A stretch of 64,000 nt of DNA from Calothrix sp. PCC 7507 (GTDB lineage Bacteria > Cyanobacteriota > Cyanobacteriia > Cyanobacteriales > Nostocaceae): contig NC_019682.1 in NCBI RefSeq assembly GCF_000316575.1, positions 1,116,001-1,180,000 on the forward strand. The letters are read 5' to 3'. Shown piece after piece: positions 1-7,023 of the stretch. The position numbers and the translations under genes were made by a program. The notes under the pieces are model-generated. The model worked only from the letters and a program-made list of their open reading frames with translations. It searched no databases and was not told the origin of the DNA. How positions within the stretch are numbered: the stretch's first letter is position 1; each line of letters starts with the position of its first letter.

Positions 1-888
1 TTCAATTTCAGTTAAGGGTTTACCTGGCTGGGAACCCCAAACACGAAATCCGTGGATGTAATCTTTTTGATTTTCGCTGCCTACGATTAAAGTACCGCGA
101 TCGCCATATACTTCTACCCAATGGGTTCTGGATGCATGAACAACGGCACTGATGGTAACTTGGCAAGGTGTCCCATCAGCCAATTCCAGCGTTAGTAAAC
201 AGTTATCATCTGTCTCTACTGGTTTGACTTCACTGCTAACAGGATCAACACGTGTGGGAATAGCGGTGCTTAAATGGGCGCTTAATCTGCGAACTGGGCC
301 AAATAACCAATAAATATAATCAAAGGCGTGGGAACCCAAAGAACCCAGCGCACCCCCTCCCTTTTCTTGGGAAGAATACCAGTTCCAAGGGCGGGAAGCA
401 TCAGCGCGAGAGGAACCTAACCAATCAATCCTAATTAACCGTTTTTTGCCTACATAATCTGCTGACAATAATTCTGCAAATAATTGCCATCCTGGGACAA
501 AGCGAAATTCAAAGTCTACAGTAGCAATTACACCTTTGTCTCTAGCTAATTGATAAAGTTCTTTAGCTTCATCTGCATTTAAAGCTGTGGGTTTTTCGAG
601 TAATAAATGTTTCCCTGCTTGCAGCACTTTTTTCGCCATTTCATAGTGCAAAAATGGCGGTGTGGAAATGCTGACGGCTTGCACTTCTGGTAATGCTAAA
701 ATGTCTGCAATTGTGTCGCAGGCGTGGCGGATATTATATGATTCTGCTATGGCTTTAGCTTTATTAATATCGCGGTGATAAACAGCGACTACCGCTGTGC
801 GGTGATGTGCTTGTAATCCCGGAATATGAACTTTTTGACCAAATCCCGTGCCAATAATCGCCACACCAATTGTATTTTGATTTTTCAT
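1..888 (-). CDS. Gfo/Idh/MocA family oxidoreductase (3' end cut by window)
   Basis: NAD(P)-dependent oxidoreductase of the Gfo/Idh/MocA family, which acts on sugars, inositol or related polyols; the substrate cannot be told from sequence. The frame reads from ATG at 888 to the window edge, giving 296 residues with no stop. The N-terminus has the dinucleotide-binding Rossmann glycine motif (GVAIIGTGFGQ, about residues 8-18), and further on the family's EKP motif (LLLEKPTALN), whose lysine is catalytic. A Gly-rich stretch (EKGGGALGSLGSHAFDY) carries the conserved histidine of the C-terminal domain. About 50-70 residues are probably missing beyond the edge. It is monocistronic as far as can be seen. 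Family is certain, substrate unknown. Confidence 0.9.
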   Translation of the reverse strand, partial: MKNQNTIGVAIIGTGFGQKVHIPGLQAHHRTAVVAVYHRDINKAKAIAESYNIRHACDTIADILALPEVQAVSISTPPFLHYEMAKKVLQAGKHLLLEKPTALNADEAKELYQLARDKGVIATVDFEFRFVPGWQLFAELLSADYVGKKRLIRIDWLGSSRADASRPWNWYSSQEKGGGALGSLGSHAFDYIYWLFGPVRRLSAHLSTAIPTRVDPVSSEVKPVETDDNCLLTLELADGTPCQVTISAVVHASRTHWVEVYGDRGTLIVGSENQKDYIHGFRVWGSQPGKPLTEIE

Positions 889-903
889 ATTTAATAAATA
901 AAA

Positions 904-977
904 CTATCTCAAAACTCGAATTCTCAAAGGATAGCGATTATTATCGCTATTATAAGCTTTAAATACTGCAAAATTCA
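904..977 (-). pseudogene. Truncated copy of the 3' end of the DUF4870 gene
   Basis: This stretch is a diverged duplicate of the last 75 bases of the neighbouring DUF4870 gene (1098-1172). It would encode NFAVFKAYNSDNNRYPLRIR + VLR and a stop, against NFAAFKAYHGDYYRYPLTIR + VLR in the intact gene. The upstream part is missing: homology ends at about 977, just where the palindromic repeat 981-1036 begins. The substitutions keep the frame, so the copy was probably functional for a while before truncation. Confidence 0.6.
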
Positions 978-980
978 TAC

Positions 981-1036
981 GTAGGGTGGGCAATGCCCAC
1001 CAAAACCCCGAATGTGGTGGGCATTGCCCACCCTAC
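981..1036. repeat. Palindromic intergenic repeat (GTAGGGTGGGC type)
   Basis: Imperfect inverted repeat: the left arm GTAGGGTGGGCAATGCCCAC is answered by GTGGGCATTGCCCACCCTAC on the right, separated by about 15 bases. The same GTAGGGTGGGCA(C/T)TGCCCACC unit recurs at 8896-9241 (split by an insertion), 22023-22090 and 42882-42931, so it is a dispersed repeat family rather than a gene-specific terminator. Confidence 0.8.
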
Positions 1037-1097
1037 AAATAATGAGATTTTAAAAAAATCAAAAAACTATGCTTTAAAACTTCACAGATGACAAAAC

Positions 1098-1565
1098 TTA
1101 TCTCAAAACTCGAATGGTCAAAGGATAGCGATAGTAATCACCATGATAAGCTTTAAATGCTGCAAAATTCACTAAAAATAATTGCAATAATAACATGATT
1201 GTAGTAATTAAAAACCACACAGATATTAAACCATCTAAAACCATCTTCATTTCATCTCCTGCGCGTTTGTTAGTCACTGCAATAGCACAGATGAATAACA
1301 TTACCAGCAAGGAAATGATGATGATAATTAACGTGTAAAATGTTAGTGAAAGTTGAAAATTCAAAGCTTCTTTACCTTGAAAATCAATCCAGGGAGATTT
1401 GGCTTTATTGAATTGCCAAATTATTAGCGGCAATAAAATATTCAGGGGGAGATAGAAAGGAATGCCGATAAATACTAAGGAAAACAAGAGTATCCATGCT
1501 AACAAAGCCGAAAAATGACAGAACATTGCCCATATACGCATTTTTTGTTGGGGTTTTTCTCTCAT
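1098..1565 (-). CDS. DUF4870 domain-containing membrane protein
   Basis: Small integral membrane protein of 155 residues. Three hydrophobic segments are visible (about residues 15-50, 74-98 and 113-135), with the family's short motif WIDFQGKEALNFQLS between the first two; this W/F-x-x-x-Q-x-K/R-E-A-x-N-x-Q pattern is typical of DUF4870 (Tic20-like) proteins. No catalytic residues are known for the family and no function is assigned. The ATG at 1565 lacks an obvious Shine-Dalgarno. A truncated copy of its 3' end lies downstream at 904-977. Confidence 0.8.
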   Translation of the reverse strand: MREKPQQKMRIWAMFCHFSALLAWILLFSLVFIGIPFYLPLNILLPLIIWQFNKAKSPWIDFQGKEALNFQLSLTFYTLIIIIISLLVMLFICAIAVTNKRAGDEMKMVLDGLISVWFLITTIMLLLQLFLVNFAAFKAYHGDYYRYPLTIRVLR

Positions 1566-1639
1566 GGCTTTTTATTTGACAAGTGGATTTGGGCGATGAT
1601 TCCTGATCCTAGTATCTACAAAAAAAGCTAGCCCAAAGC

Positions 1640-2803
1640 TTAAAATTTGAGTAGTTCTCGCTCATAGTTTTCAGGAAGGGGTTCAATTTCCCAGACTATA
1701 CCTTCACCTGGTTCTAAAGCAACCTCCACGAAGAGTTGTTCGACGGCGGTTGTCGCAATGTCTTCGTTGTCGGGGAAGGGTTGCAAATCTTCGGTAAGTA
1801 GTCTGAGTTTGAAACCACCGGGGATGGCTACGCCAACGGTGGCGTTACGTAACTCAAAGCGCCAAACTATCTCGTCTGCTTCGCCTTTTGGTGTGATGCT
1901 GAGGTTGTATAATTGACCTGCGATCGCTAGCTGGCGAGAAAGTGTCACCTCTGCTTGTGTTTCTTCGGCACTCCTAGCCCCAGCCGCACTCAATTGCAAA
2001 TTCAACCGTCCCCAACCCAGATTTTCAGCCGCTTGGGAAACGCCGTTTTGCAGCCATTGCAAAACTGACCATTGTTCTGGTAGTCCCAAACGTTGTTGAT
2101 ATAAGCTTTGCCGCCAGCCGCCATGCTCTATTAACGCCCCCCAAAGTTGAAAAGGAACAGCTAACCGTGGTGTGAGGATTTCGGACTTTCCCAGGCGAGC
2201 AATGAGATTTTGTGCTTGTTGTTGTGGTAAATTTGGTAATTGTGGGATAGCTGCGCGTGTTGGTGTTTGAGAACAGAGTTCTCGCGCTACAGCTAAAACG
2301 CTAATGTCTCCATTAATGTCAGTAGCATCAAGGGCATAAGTGCGATCGCCTGCATCATAACTACCCTGATTCTTCAGTTGTGCATGGGTACAATAGCCCC
2401 AAACCCTAACGTAACCTTCATCGGCTTCCACTTGCACCGCTAAATAATAGTCACCAGCCAAACTAGGTAAATCCACCCATTCCTGCGACACTCGCAACTC
2501 GCTTAAATCTATCGTCTCACTGGGAACCAAGATAAATCGAGTCGCGTCAACTGTGACTGCGGTTCCGTTTACGAGTTCCCAAAAACTCGGCAAAACAGTG
2601 GTAGTCGGCCAAACCTTTGCCTGTTGTGTAAAGTCCTCTTGTAACCAAGGCAAGACTGCACCCAGGCAAAGTTCATTAATATAAGCTTGATAGCGAGATA
2701 TAGGGTTAGAAAAAGCTGGACTGTGAATATCCGCCCGATTTTGTATGCTGGTGGGGATTTCTAAAAATAAGTCAGTTGGGTTAGCAAATGTAAATGTAGT
2801 CAT
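1640..2803 (-). CDS. DUF1822 family protein
   Basis: 387-residue soluble protein of the cyanobacterial DUF1822 family. The N-terminus (FTFANPTDLFLEIP, then SRYQAYINELCLGAVLPWL) matches what is known of the family, where a conserved helix precedes a long beta-rich region; WVDLPSLAGDYYLAVQVEAD follows in the middle. No catalytic motif or signal peptide is evident. It lies 64 bases downstream of the sigma factor gene at 2868-4049 on the same strand and is probably co-transcribed. From what I know of such genomes, DUF1822 genes often accompany sigma-like or CHAT genes, so a regulatory partnership is plausible but inferred. Biochemical function is unknown. Confidence 0.85.
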   Translation of the reverse strand: MTTFTFANPTDLFLEIPTSIQNRADIHSPAFSNPISRYQAYINELCLGAVLPWLQEDFTQQAKVWPTTTVLPSFWELVNGTAVTVDATRFILVPSETIDLSELRVSQEWVDLPSLAGDYYLAVQVEADEGYVRVWGYCTHAQLKNQGSYDAGDRTYALDATDINGDISVLAVARELCSQTPTRAAIPQLPNLPQQQAQNLIARLGKSEILTPRLAVPFQLWGALIEHGGWRQSLYQQRLGLPEQWSVLQWLQNGVSQAAENLGWGRLNLQLSAAGARSAEETQAEVTLSRQLAIAGQLYNLSITPKGEADEIVWRFELRNATVGVAIPGGFKLRLLTEDLQPFPDNEDIATTAVEQLFVEVALEPGEGIVWEIEPLPENYERELLKF

Positions 2804-2867
2804 GGCGGTTACTCCGGGGAAGCCGATGCTGTGATTTTTCGCTTTATGAGTTAGATAATTTCATACT

Positions 2868-4049
2868 TCATACTTCATACTTCAGTTGACTGTAGTGATT
2901 TTGCAGCCATTCTTCCATTACTATACTCATGGTTTTGAGTAGGTCTGGGGTGATGGAAATATGCAGGGTGTTTTGACTCCAGTTGGCGAGGGAACGGAGT
3001 AAGGTTTCTCTGGCTTTGGTGAGTCGTCGGGAAACGGTGTATTGTTTGATTTCTAATTGTTTGGCGATTTTGTCTTGATTTTGTCCTTGGGCGTAGTAAA
3101 GTTGGAGGATTTGCCGTAAGTCTAATTCTAGTTGGGCGATCGCTGTTACTAAAACTTGGTTAACTTCGGTTTGTTGGGATGTTCTGGCTTGTTCTTCTTC
3201 TTGGGCAATAATTTCACTAATTAAGGATTCTTGTTGGGTTCCTGGGAGGTTGTCTAGCAATTCCCAAGAATCATCGCTGCTTTTGGAAACGTTGAGAGAC
3301 TCGGGTGTGGGATAGAGATATCTACGGGTGGCTTTTGCAGCGGCTAGTAGCCATTTTTCTAGGGTTTGGGGGCTGATATTTTGGCTACTTTGGGAATTAT
3401 ACGCTTTGGCGATCGCATCCCATGTTTGATCTTCTGGGCGGGAAATTTTGCGGGAAGTGCCAGTTGAGGTGGGAACGTAGATAGTTTTAAAGGAGTTCCA
3501 AGCCAGGATATAGGCGGGAATCTCCTCTGGCGGTAAACCAGCATTTTGTAAGGATTCTTGTAACCGCTTTTGGGAGATTTTTCGCAACAATCCCCAATCT
3601 GTGCAGATATCAACTTCGTGGCGTTGGCGTAGGGTTTCGCGGATTGCACTGCCAAAGATGGGGCTAGCGTAGTTTTTGAGGGTAAAACCTTGATTAGGAT
3701 TGAATCCTTTAAGTACTTTATCAATTTGCGCGATCGCAATCTGAAAACAGTCTGACAACTGGTACTGGGTACTGGCAAAATTAGTCACTGTTTTTTGGGA
3801 TACCCAATAACAGGATTCTTGTAAGTAAGCCGTCAAATGTTGCTGGGCTAAGGTTTGAGTTTCGGGTATCTGCCAAATCTTATACCAGTAAAGCGCCCAA
3901 AAAGATTCAGAAGATTCTTGGGGTGTGCGGTTGACACAATTTTGGATACTATGACGCAATCTTGATTCTGTCGCCCAACGACTGAAGCGATCGGCAACGA
4001 ATTGTACAAAAGTTGAAAAAATTTCAATAATGCTTTGCCGAGGATGCAT
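2868..4049 (-). CDS. RNA polymerase sigma factor, sigma-70 family (alternative, divergent)
   Basis: 393 residues. A region-2-like segment is visible around residues 105-140 (QIAIAQIDKVLKGFNPNQGF, then TLKNYASPIFGSAIRETLRQ), the usual core-binding and -10 recognition helices. Region 4 lies near the C-terminus (about residues 308-355: LDLRQILQLYYAQGQNQDKI, then KQLEIKQYTVSRRLTKARET), a helix-turn-helix for -35 recognition. The long linker and extra N-terminal part are unlike group 1/2 cyanobacterial sigma factors, so this is a specialised group 3/4-like factor; no gene letter is assigned. It starts 81 bases from the divergent secreted-protein gene at 4131 and is followed by DUF1822, which may be its partner or regulator. 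Confidence 0.85.
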   Translation of the reverse strand: MHPRQSIIEIFSTFVQFVADRFSRWATESRLRHSIQNCVNRTPQESSESFWALYWYKIWQIPETQTLAQQHLTAYLQESCYWVSQKTVTNFASTQYQLSDCFQIAIAQIDKVLKGFNPNQGFTLKNYASPIFGSAIRETLRQRHEVDICTDWGLLRKISQKRLQESLQNAGLPPEEIPAYILAWNSFKTIYVPTSTGTSRKISRPEDQTWDAIAKAYNSQSSQNISPQTLEKWLLAAAKATRRYLYPTPESLNVSKSSDDSWELLDNLPGTQQESLISEIIAQEEEQARTSQQTEVNQVLVTAIAQLELDLRQILQLYYAQGQNQDKIAKQLEIKQYTVSRRLTKARETLLRSLANWSQNTLHISITPDLLKTMSIVMEEWLQNHYSQLKYEV

Positions 4050-4058
4050 AAAAAAATA

Positions 4059-4100
4059 GACGCCTACCTATAAAAGCAGTGAAGGCGTTAAAGAACGCCT
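4059..4100. promoter_or_regulatory. Inverted-repeat cluster between divergent genes
   Basis: The 81-base divergent gap between the sigma factor (start 4049, minus) and the secreted protein (start 4131, plus) holds the hexamer ACGCCT near 4060, then the hairpin AGGCGTT-AAAG-AACGCCT at 4083-4100. The first copy can also pair with AGGCGT. It could be an operator for either gene or a 5' UTR structure of the plus-strand gene. This is inference from symmetry alone. Confidence 0.4.
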
Positions 4101-4130
4101 GCACAAACTTTACTACAAGGAATGGGAATC

Positions 4131-4919
4131 ATGTTTCGACTTTCCCTAAAATCTTTAACACTCGGTAGCCTGGTAGCTATTGCCACTGCAACTAGCGCCT
4201 TTGCCCAAGTACCCACACCACAAAATTTACATCTAACACCAGCACCAAACTTTAGTTGTGGCCCTCATCTCCGGACTTACGTTGTTAAGCCTTTAGATAA
4301 CCGTCAAGGCTTTGGTATCCGTTGCGTCAAGTTTAGCGAAGGTAGACCAGAAACAACAATCCCCAAAATAGCATGGTACGGCGAAGGCAATTGGGGCGGT
4401 TCAACCTATCGCCACGCTGGACAAGCAATTTACAGAGGTTCTAATCTCGTTGGTTTTGCTTCCGATATTTATGGTAACGGCGAAAACATCAACAACAACT
4501 TTCCAGGAAACCTCAGAGTAGAAATACTCGGTTCCACAATTCGTGTCACTGGTGCGTGGAATGAAGAATGGAAATTAGTCAATGCTACTAACTATAAACC
4601 GTTATCTCGCCCACGGACTTGTGGTGGCTATTTCGACCAATACAAAGTTTCTGACTTAACAGGAAATCGCCAAGGTGAAGGCTTACGTTGCGTTCTCCGT
4701 GTCGGACCTCAAAATACTACTTGGTTTGGCAATGGTAACTGGGGAGGTTCAACTTATTCCCACATCGGCACTAAGTCATTTAATGGTTACGGTGCTGGCG
4801 ATATTTGTGCAACTGGTTTAGGACCAATTTGTAATACCTTCGGCTACGGTTCTTTGAAATTAACTCCCGTATCTGGTGGTTTTGATGTCACTGGCGCTTG
4901 GAGTGAAAAATGGCGGTAG
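4131..4919 (+). CDS. Secreted protein with two internal repeats
   Basis: 262-residue protein with a clear signal peptide (LSLKSLTLGSLVAIATATSAFAQ, cleavage likely after AFA). The mature part is a duplication: each half contains a cysteine-bearing opening (SCGPHLRTYVVKPLDNRQGFG and TCGGYFDQYKVSDLTGNRQGEG), a R-C-V/L strand, W-(Y/F)-G-(E/N)-GNWGGSTY-x-H-(A/I)-G, and a closing G-x-x-R/D-V-T-G-A-W-(N/S)-E-(E/K)-W. This suggests two similar beta domains, perhaps disulfide-linked. Start 4131 is preferred over an in-frame ATG at 4122 because AAGGA (4117-4121) sits 9 bases before 4131 but touches 4122. Function unknown; divergent from the sigma factor. Confidence 0.75.
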   Translation: MFRLSLKSLTLGSLVAIATATSAFAQVPTPQNLHLTPAPNFSCGPHLRTYVVKPLDNRQGFGIRCVKFSEGRPETTIPKIAWYGEGNWGGSTYRHAGQAIYRGSNLVGFASDIYGNGENINNNFPGNLRVEILGSTIRVTGAWNEEWKLVNATNYKPLSRPRTCGGYFDQYKVSDLTGNRQGEGLRCVLRVGPQNTTWFGNGNWGGSTYSHIGTKSFNGYGAGDICATGLGPICNTFGYGSLKLTPVSGGFDVTGAWSEKWR

Positions 4920-4952
4920 CTAACTCATGATAAACGTCATTTGTCATTGGAA

Positions 4953-4994
4953 TTGATAACTGATAACTGATAACTGTTAACTGATAACTGATAA
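4953..4994. repeat. Heptameric short tandem repeat (TGATAAC)
   Basis: Tandem TGATAAC/TGTTAAC units occupy the gap between two secreted-protein genes and reach to within about 15 bases of the second start codon. Same family as the arrays near 6329, 25935 and 40174. Confidence 0.8.
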
Positions 4995-5009
4995 TTGAGT
5001 GTTAATAAA

Positions 5010-5480
5010 ATGTTGAAACGTACTTTGACAATTGCTGCTGCCACCACAGCTTTAGCTGCTGCTTTAGCTAGTCCCGCTTTGGCTGCACCTGCTGATTTTG
5101 TTGGTACTTGGGTTAATAAAGATGCCAATACTCGCGGTGTGACTCGTCTGGTAGTTACTTCTGCTGGAGGCAATAATTTAAATATTCAAGTGTTTGGCAA
5201 ATGTCATCCTACAGACTGTGAATGGGGCACAAAACCATTAGTAACTTATGGAATTAATGTCCAAGATACTAACCATAATTATGCAACAACCAACTACAAT
5301 CAAGGTTTTTCCAATTCTTTATTAACTTTCAGCTATGGCGGCAATGAAGTTTTATTTCAAGGCTATACACAGTTTTTAGATAATAGCGGGAGGCAAAATT
5401 ATTACTCTCGTGAATATTTCCAACGACAATCAAAAGTGAAGATTCCTGTAAGTGTTCCTAGAATACCTATTCGTCCTTGA
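5010..5480 (+). CDS. Small secreted protein of unknown function
   Basis: 156 residues beginning MLKRTLTIAAATTALAAALA and continuing SPALAAPADFVGTWVN: a textbook signal peptide with cleavage after ALA. The mature part starts with FVGTWVN, then a beta-rich stretch with two cysteines in GKCHPTDCEWG, resembling small beta-barrel lipocalin-like secreted proteins, but no family is recognised. ATG 5010 is chosen over an in-frame TTG at 4995, which lies in the tandem repeat. It follows the other secreted protein by 90 bases on the same strand and could share its transcript. Confidence 0.7.
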   Translation: MLKRTLTIAAATTALAAALASPALAAPADFVGTWVNKDANTRGVTRLVVTSAGGNNLNIQVFGKCHPTDCEWGTKPLVTYGINVQDTNHNYATTNYNQGFSNSLLTFSYGGNEVLFQGYTQFLDNSGRQNYYSREYFQRQSKVKIPVSVPRIPIRP

Positions 5481-5578
5481 GAACACGCGATTAATTAAAT
5501 TATTTGTATGAAATTCACGGTAGAGGCACAACATTGTTGTGCCTTTTCATGTCAATATCCAACATTATTTATTTTCCA

Positions 5579-6283
5579 TCAGCCTTGCAACTGGTGAACG
5601 AATGCTTGATGTTCCACTGAACTTAGCCCCTGTTGTAACACTGCTAATACCTGTGGCATATTTCCGCTAACTAACGCTAATACATCCAACCACAAACCCG
5701 GAAACACTTGACTTTGAATTACGCTTTCTGCATCTGGTGTCAGCGCCACATATTCACCATCTTTGAGGCTAAACCAACTGACAGCGCTTTCAAAAACTTG
5801 CCAAACAATATATTCTTGAATCCCATTGCGACGATAGGCACGCTTTTTATCATACAAATCTTTGGTAGCACTGCTAGCTGCAACTTCCGCCACTAATTCT
5901 GGTGCGCCTTCCACATATCCATCAGCACCCAAATGCGACTGTCCACCACGGGCGGCATCGATTAATAAAATAGCATCAGGTTGGGGTTCATTATCTAAAT
6001 CTAGCCTCACAGTTGGATTATCACCTAATCTGACACCAGGCGTAGCTACTTTATAATTTCCTAACCAAATCATCAAATTAGCATGTGGTTCGGCGTGGGG
6101 TTCAAAGCGTAAAGGGGAAGCCACGTATACAACTCCTTCAATTAGTTCAGCTTTTTTGAGATTCGGCATAGCATTGTAGCGGCGCTCAAATTCTAGACGA
6201 TTTAGCCGATCGCCACTCTCAAGATGCGGAATATAATTGGGGGAAGCGGCTGGAGTCGGCTGTTGTGAAGAGGTGTTAACCAT
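5579..6283 (-). CDS. Uma2 family endonuclease (DUF820, PD-(D/E)XK fold)
   Basis: 234 residues. Recognised by the Uma2 pattern: ERRYNAMPNLKKAELIEGVV at the N-terminus, then QPDAILLIDAARGG (the PD aspartate), GAPELVAEVAASSATKDLYD with the acidic E-V-A strand, and KKRAYRRNGIQEYIVWQVFE. These map to the acidic and lysine positions of the restriction-endonuclease-like fold. The family is heavily expanded in cyanobacteria and is annotated as putative endonuclease; biological roles are unproven. The C-terminal 40 residues are less conserved. No partner gene is seen next to it. Confidence 0.9.
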   Translation of the reverse strand: MVNTSSQQPTPAASPNYIPHLESGDRLNRLEFERRYNAMPNLKKAELIEGVVYVASPLRFEPHAEPHANLMIWLGNYKVATPGVRLGDNPTVRLDLDNEPQPDAILLIDAARGGQSHLGADGYVEGAPELVAEVAASSATKDLYDKKRAYRRNGIQEYIVWQVFESAVSWFSLKDGEYVALTPDAESVIQSQVFPGLWLDVLALVSGNMPQVLAVLQQGLSSVEHQAFVHQLQG

Positions 6284-6328
6284 AACCGCAAGCGTTAAAT
6301 ATGGGTAAATTGATCTTATCAGTTATCA

Positions 6329-6362
6329 ATAAATCTGATAACTGATAACTGTTCACTGATTA
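6329..6362. repeat. Heptameric short tandem repeat
   Basis: Degenerate CTGATAA/CTGTTCA units between the Uma2 gene and the secreted-protein gene at 6366-6935, running up to the stop codon of the latter. Confidence 0.6.
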
Positions 6363-6365
6363 TAG

Positions 6366-6935
6366 TTAGGGATTAATTGCAGAATTAGCCATTTTAATTA
6401 AAGAAGTGCGATCGCCTGCTTTCAAACCTACAGCATACTGCACACCTTTTTGTCGCCAAGTCAAGGTCGCATCTGAGCAATTAGCCCCACAACTAAAATC
6501 TACAAAATAGCCAGTAATGCCTTTAGCTAAAGATACCGTTTTACCAGTGAGGCGGGGTGTTTTGCTTGTCACAGCTTCAGCCGTCACGATACCCAAACGA
6601 CAAGCAGTCCCGCCTGTACAATCAGGACTGAAGCCTAGTAAAATTTCGTATTTTTTAGGTGTCGCATTTTCTAAAATTGCGTACAGTGGGTCTTCCCGTT
6701 CTACACCAGGAATCAACTTCGGTAATATAATGGGAATTTGAGTCTTTTGCTTTAATTTAGGTAAAATCGGCTTAAAAACCGCATGTTGTTTGGCATTATT
6801 AGTACTAACTCCCCCTTGTGCTATTAGCTGAGATTGACTGTTGATAGATGCGATCGCTGAATTATGCCAGCTGCTAGCACTAGCTAGCAACATTACCGCA
6901 CAGACAACACTGAAATTTTTTAGCCTGAAAATCAT
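6366..6935 (-). CDS. Secreted protein of unknown function
   Basis: 189 residues with a signal-peptide-like N-terminus (FRLKNFSVVCAVMLLASASS, then WHNSAIASI). The mature part carries four cysteines in two pairs (SPDCTGGTACRLG and FSCGANCSDATLTW), which probably form disulfides outside the cytoplasm, and ends in a beta-rich segment (WRQKGVQYAVGLKAGDRTSL). No family is recognised. The gene stands alone, 89 bases downstream of the stop of the nuclease-TPR gene's opposite end and on the same strand. Confidence 0.65.
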   Translation of the reverse strand: MIFRLKNFSVVCAVMLLASASSWHNSAIASINSQSQLIAQGGVSTNNAKQHAVFKPILPKLKQKTQIPIILPKLIPGVEREDPLYAILENATPKKYEILLGFSPDCTGGTACRLGIVTAEAVTSKTPRLTGKTVSLAKGITGYFVDFSCGANCSDATLTWRQKGVQYAVGLKAGDRTSLIKMANSAINP

Positions 6936-7023
6936 TTTGTAAAACCTATTTTGATATAAATACTGAATTTGTAAATCTATATTAGTATCAAATCATGCAA
7001 ATGAGTATACATTGACATTGCCA

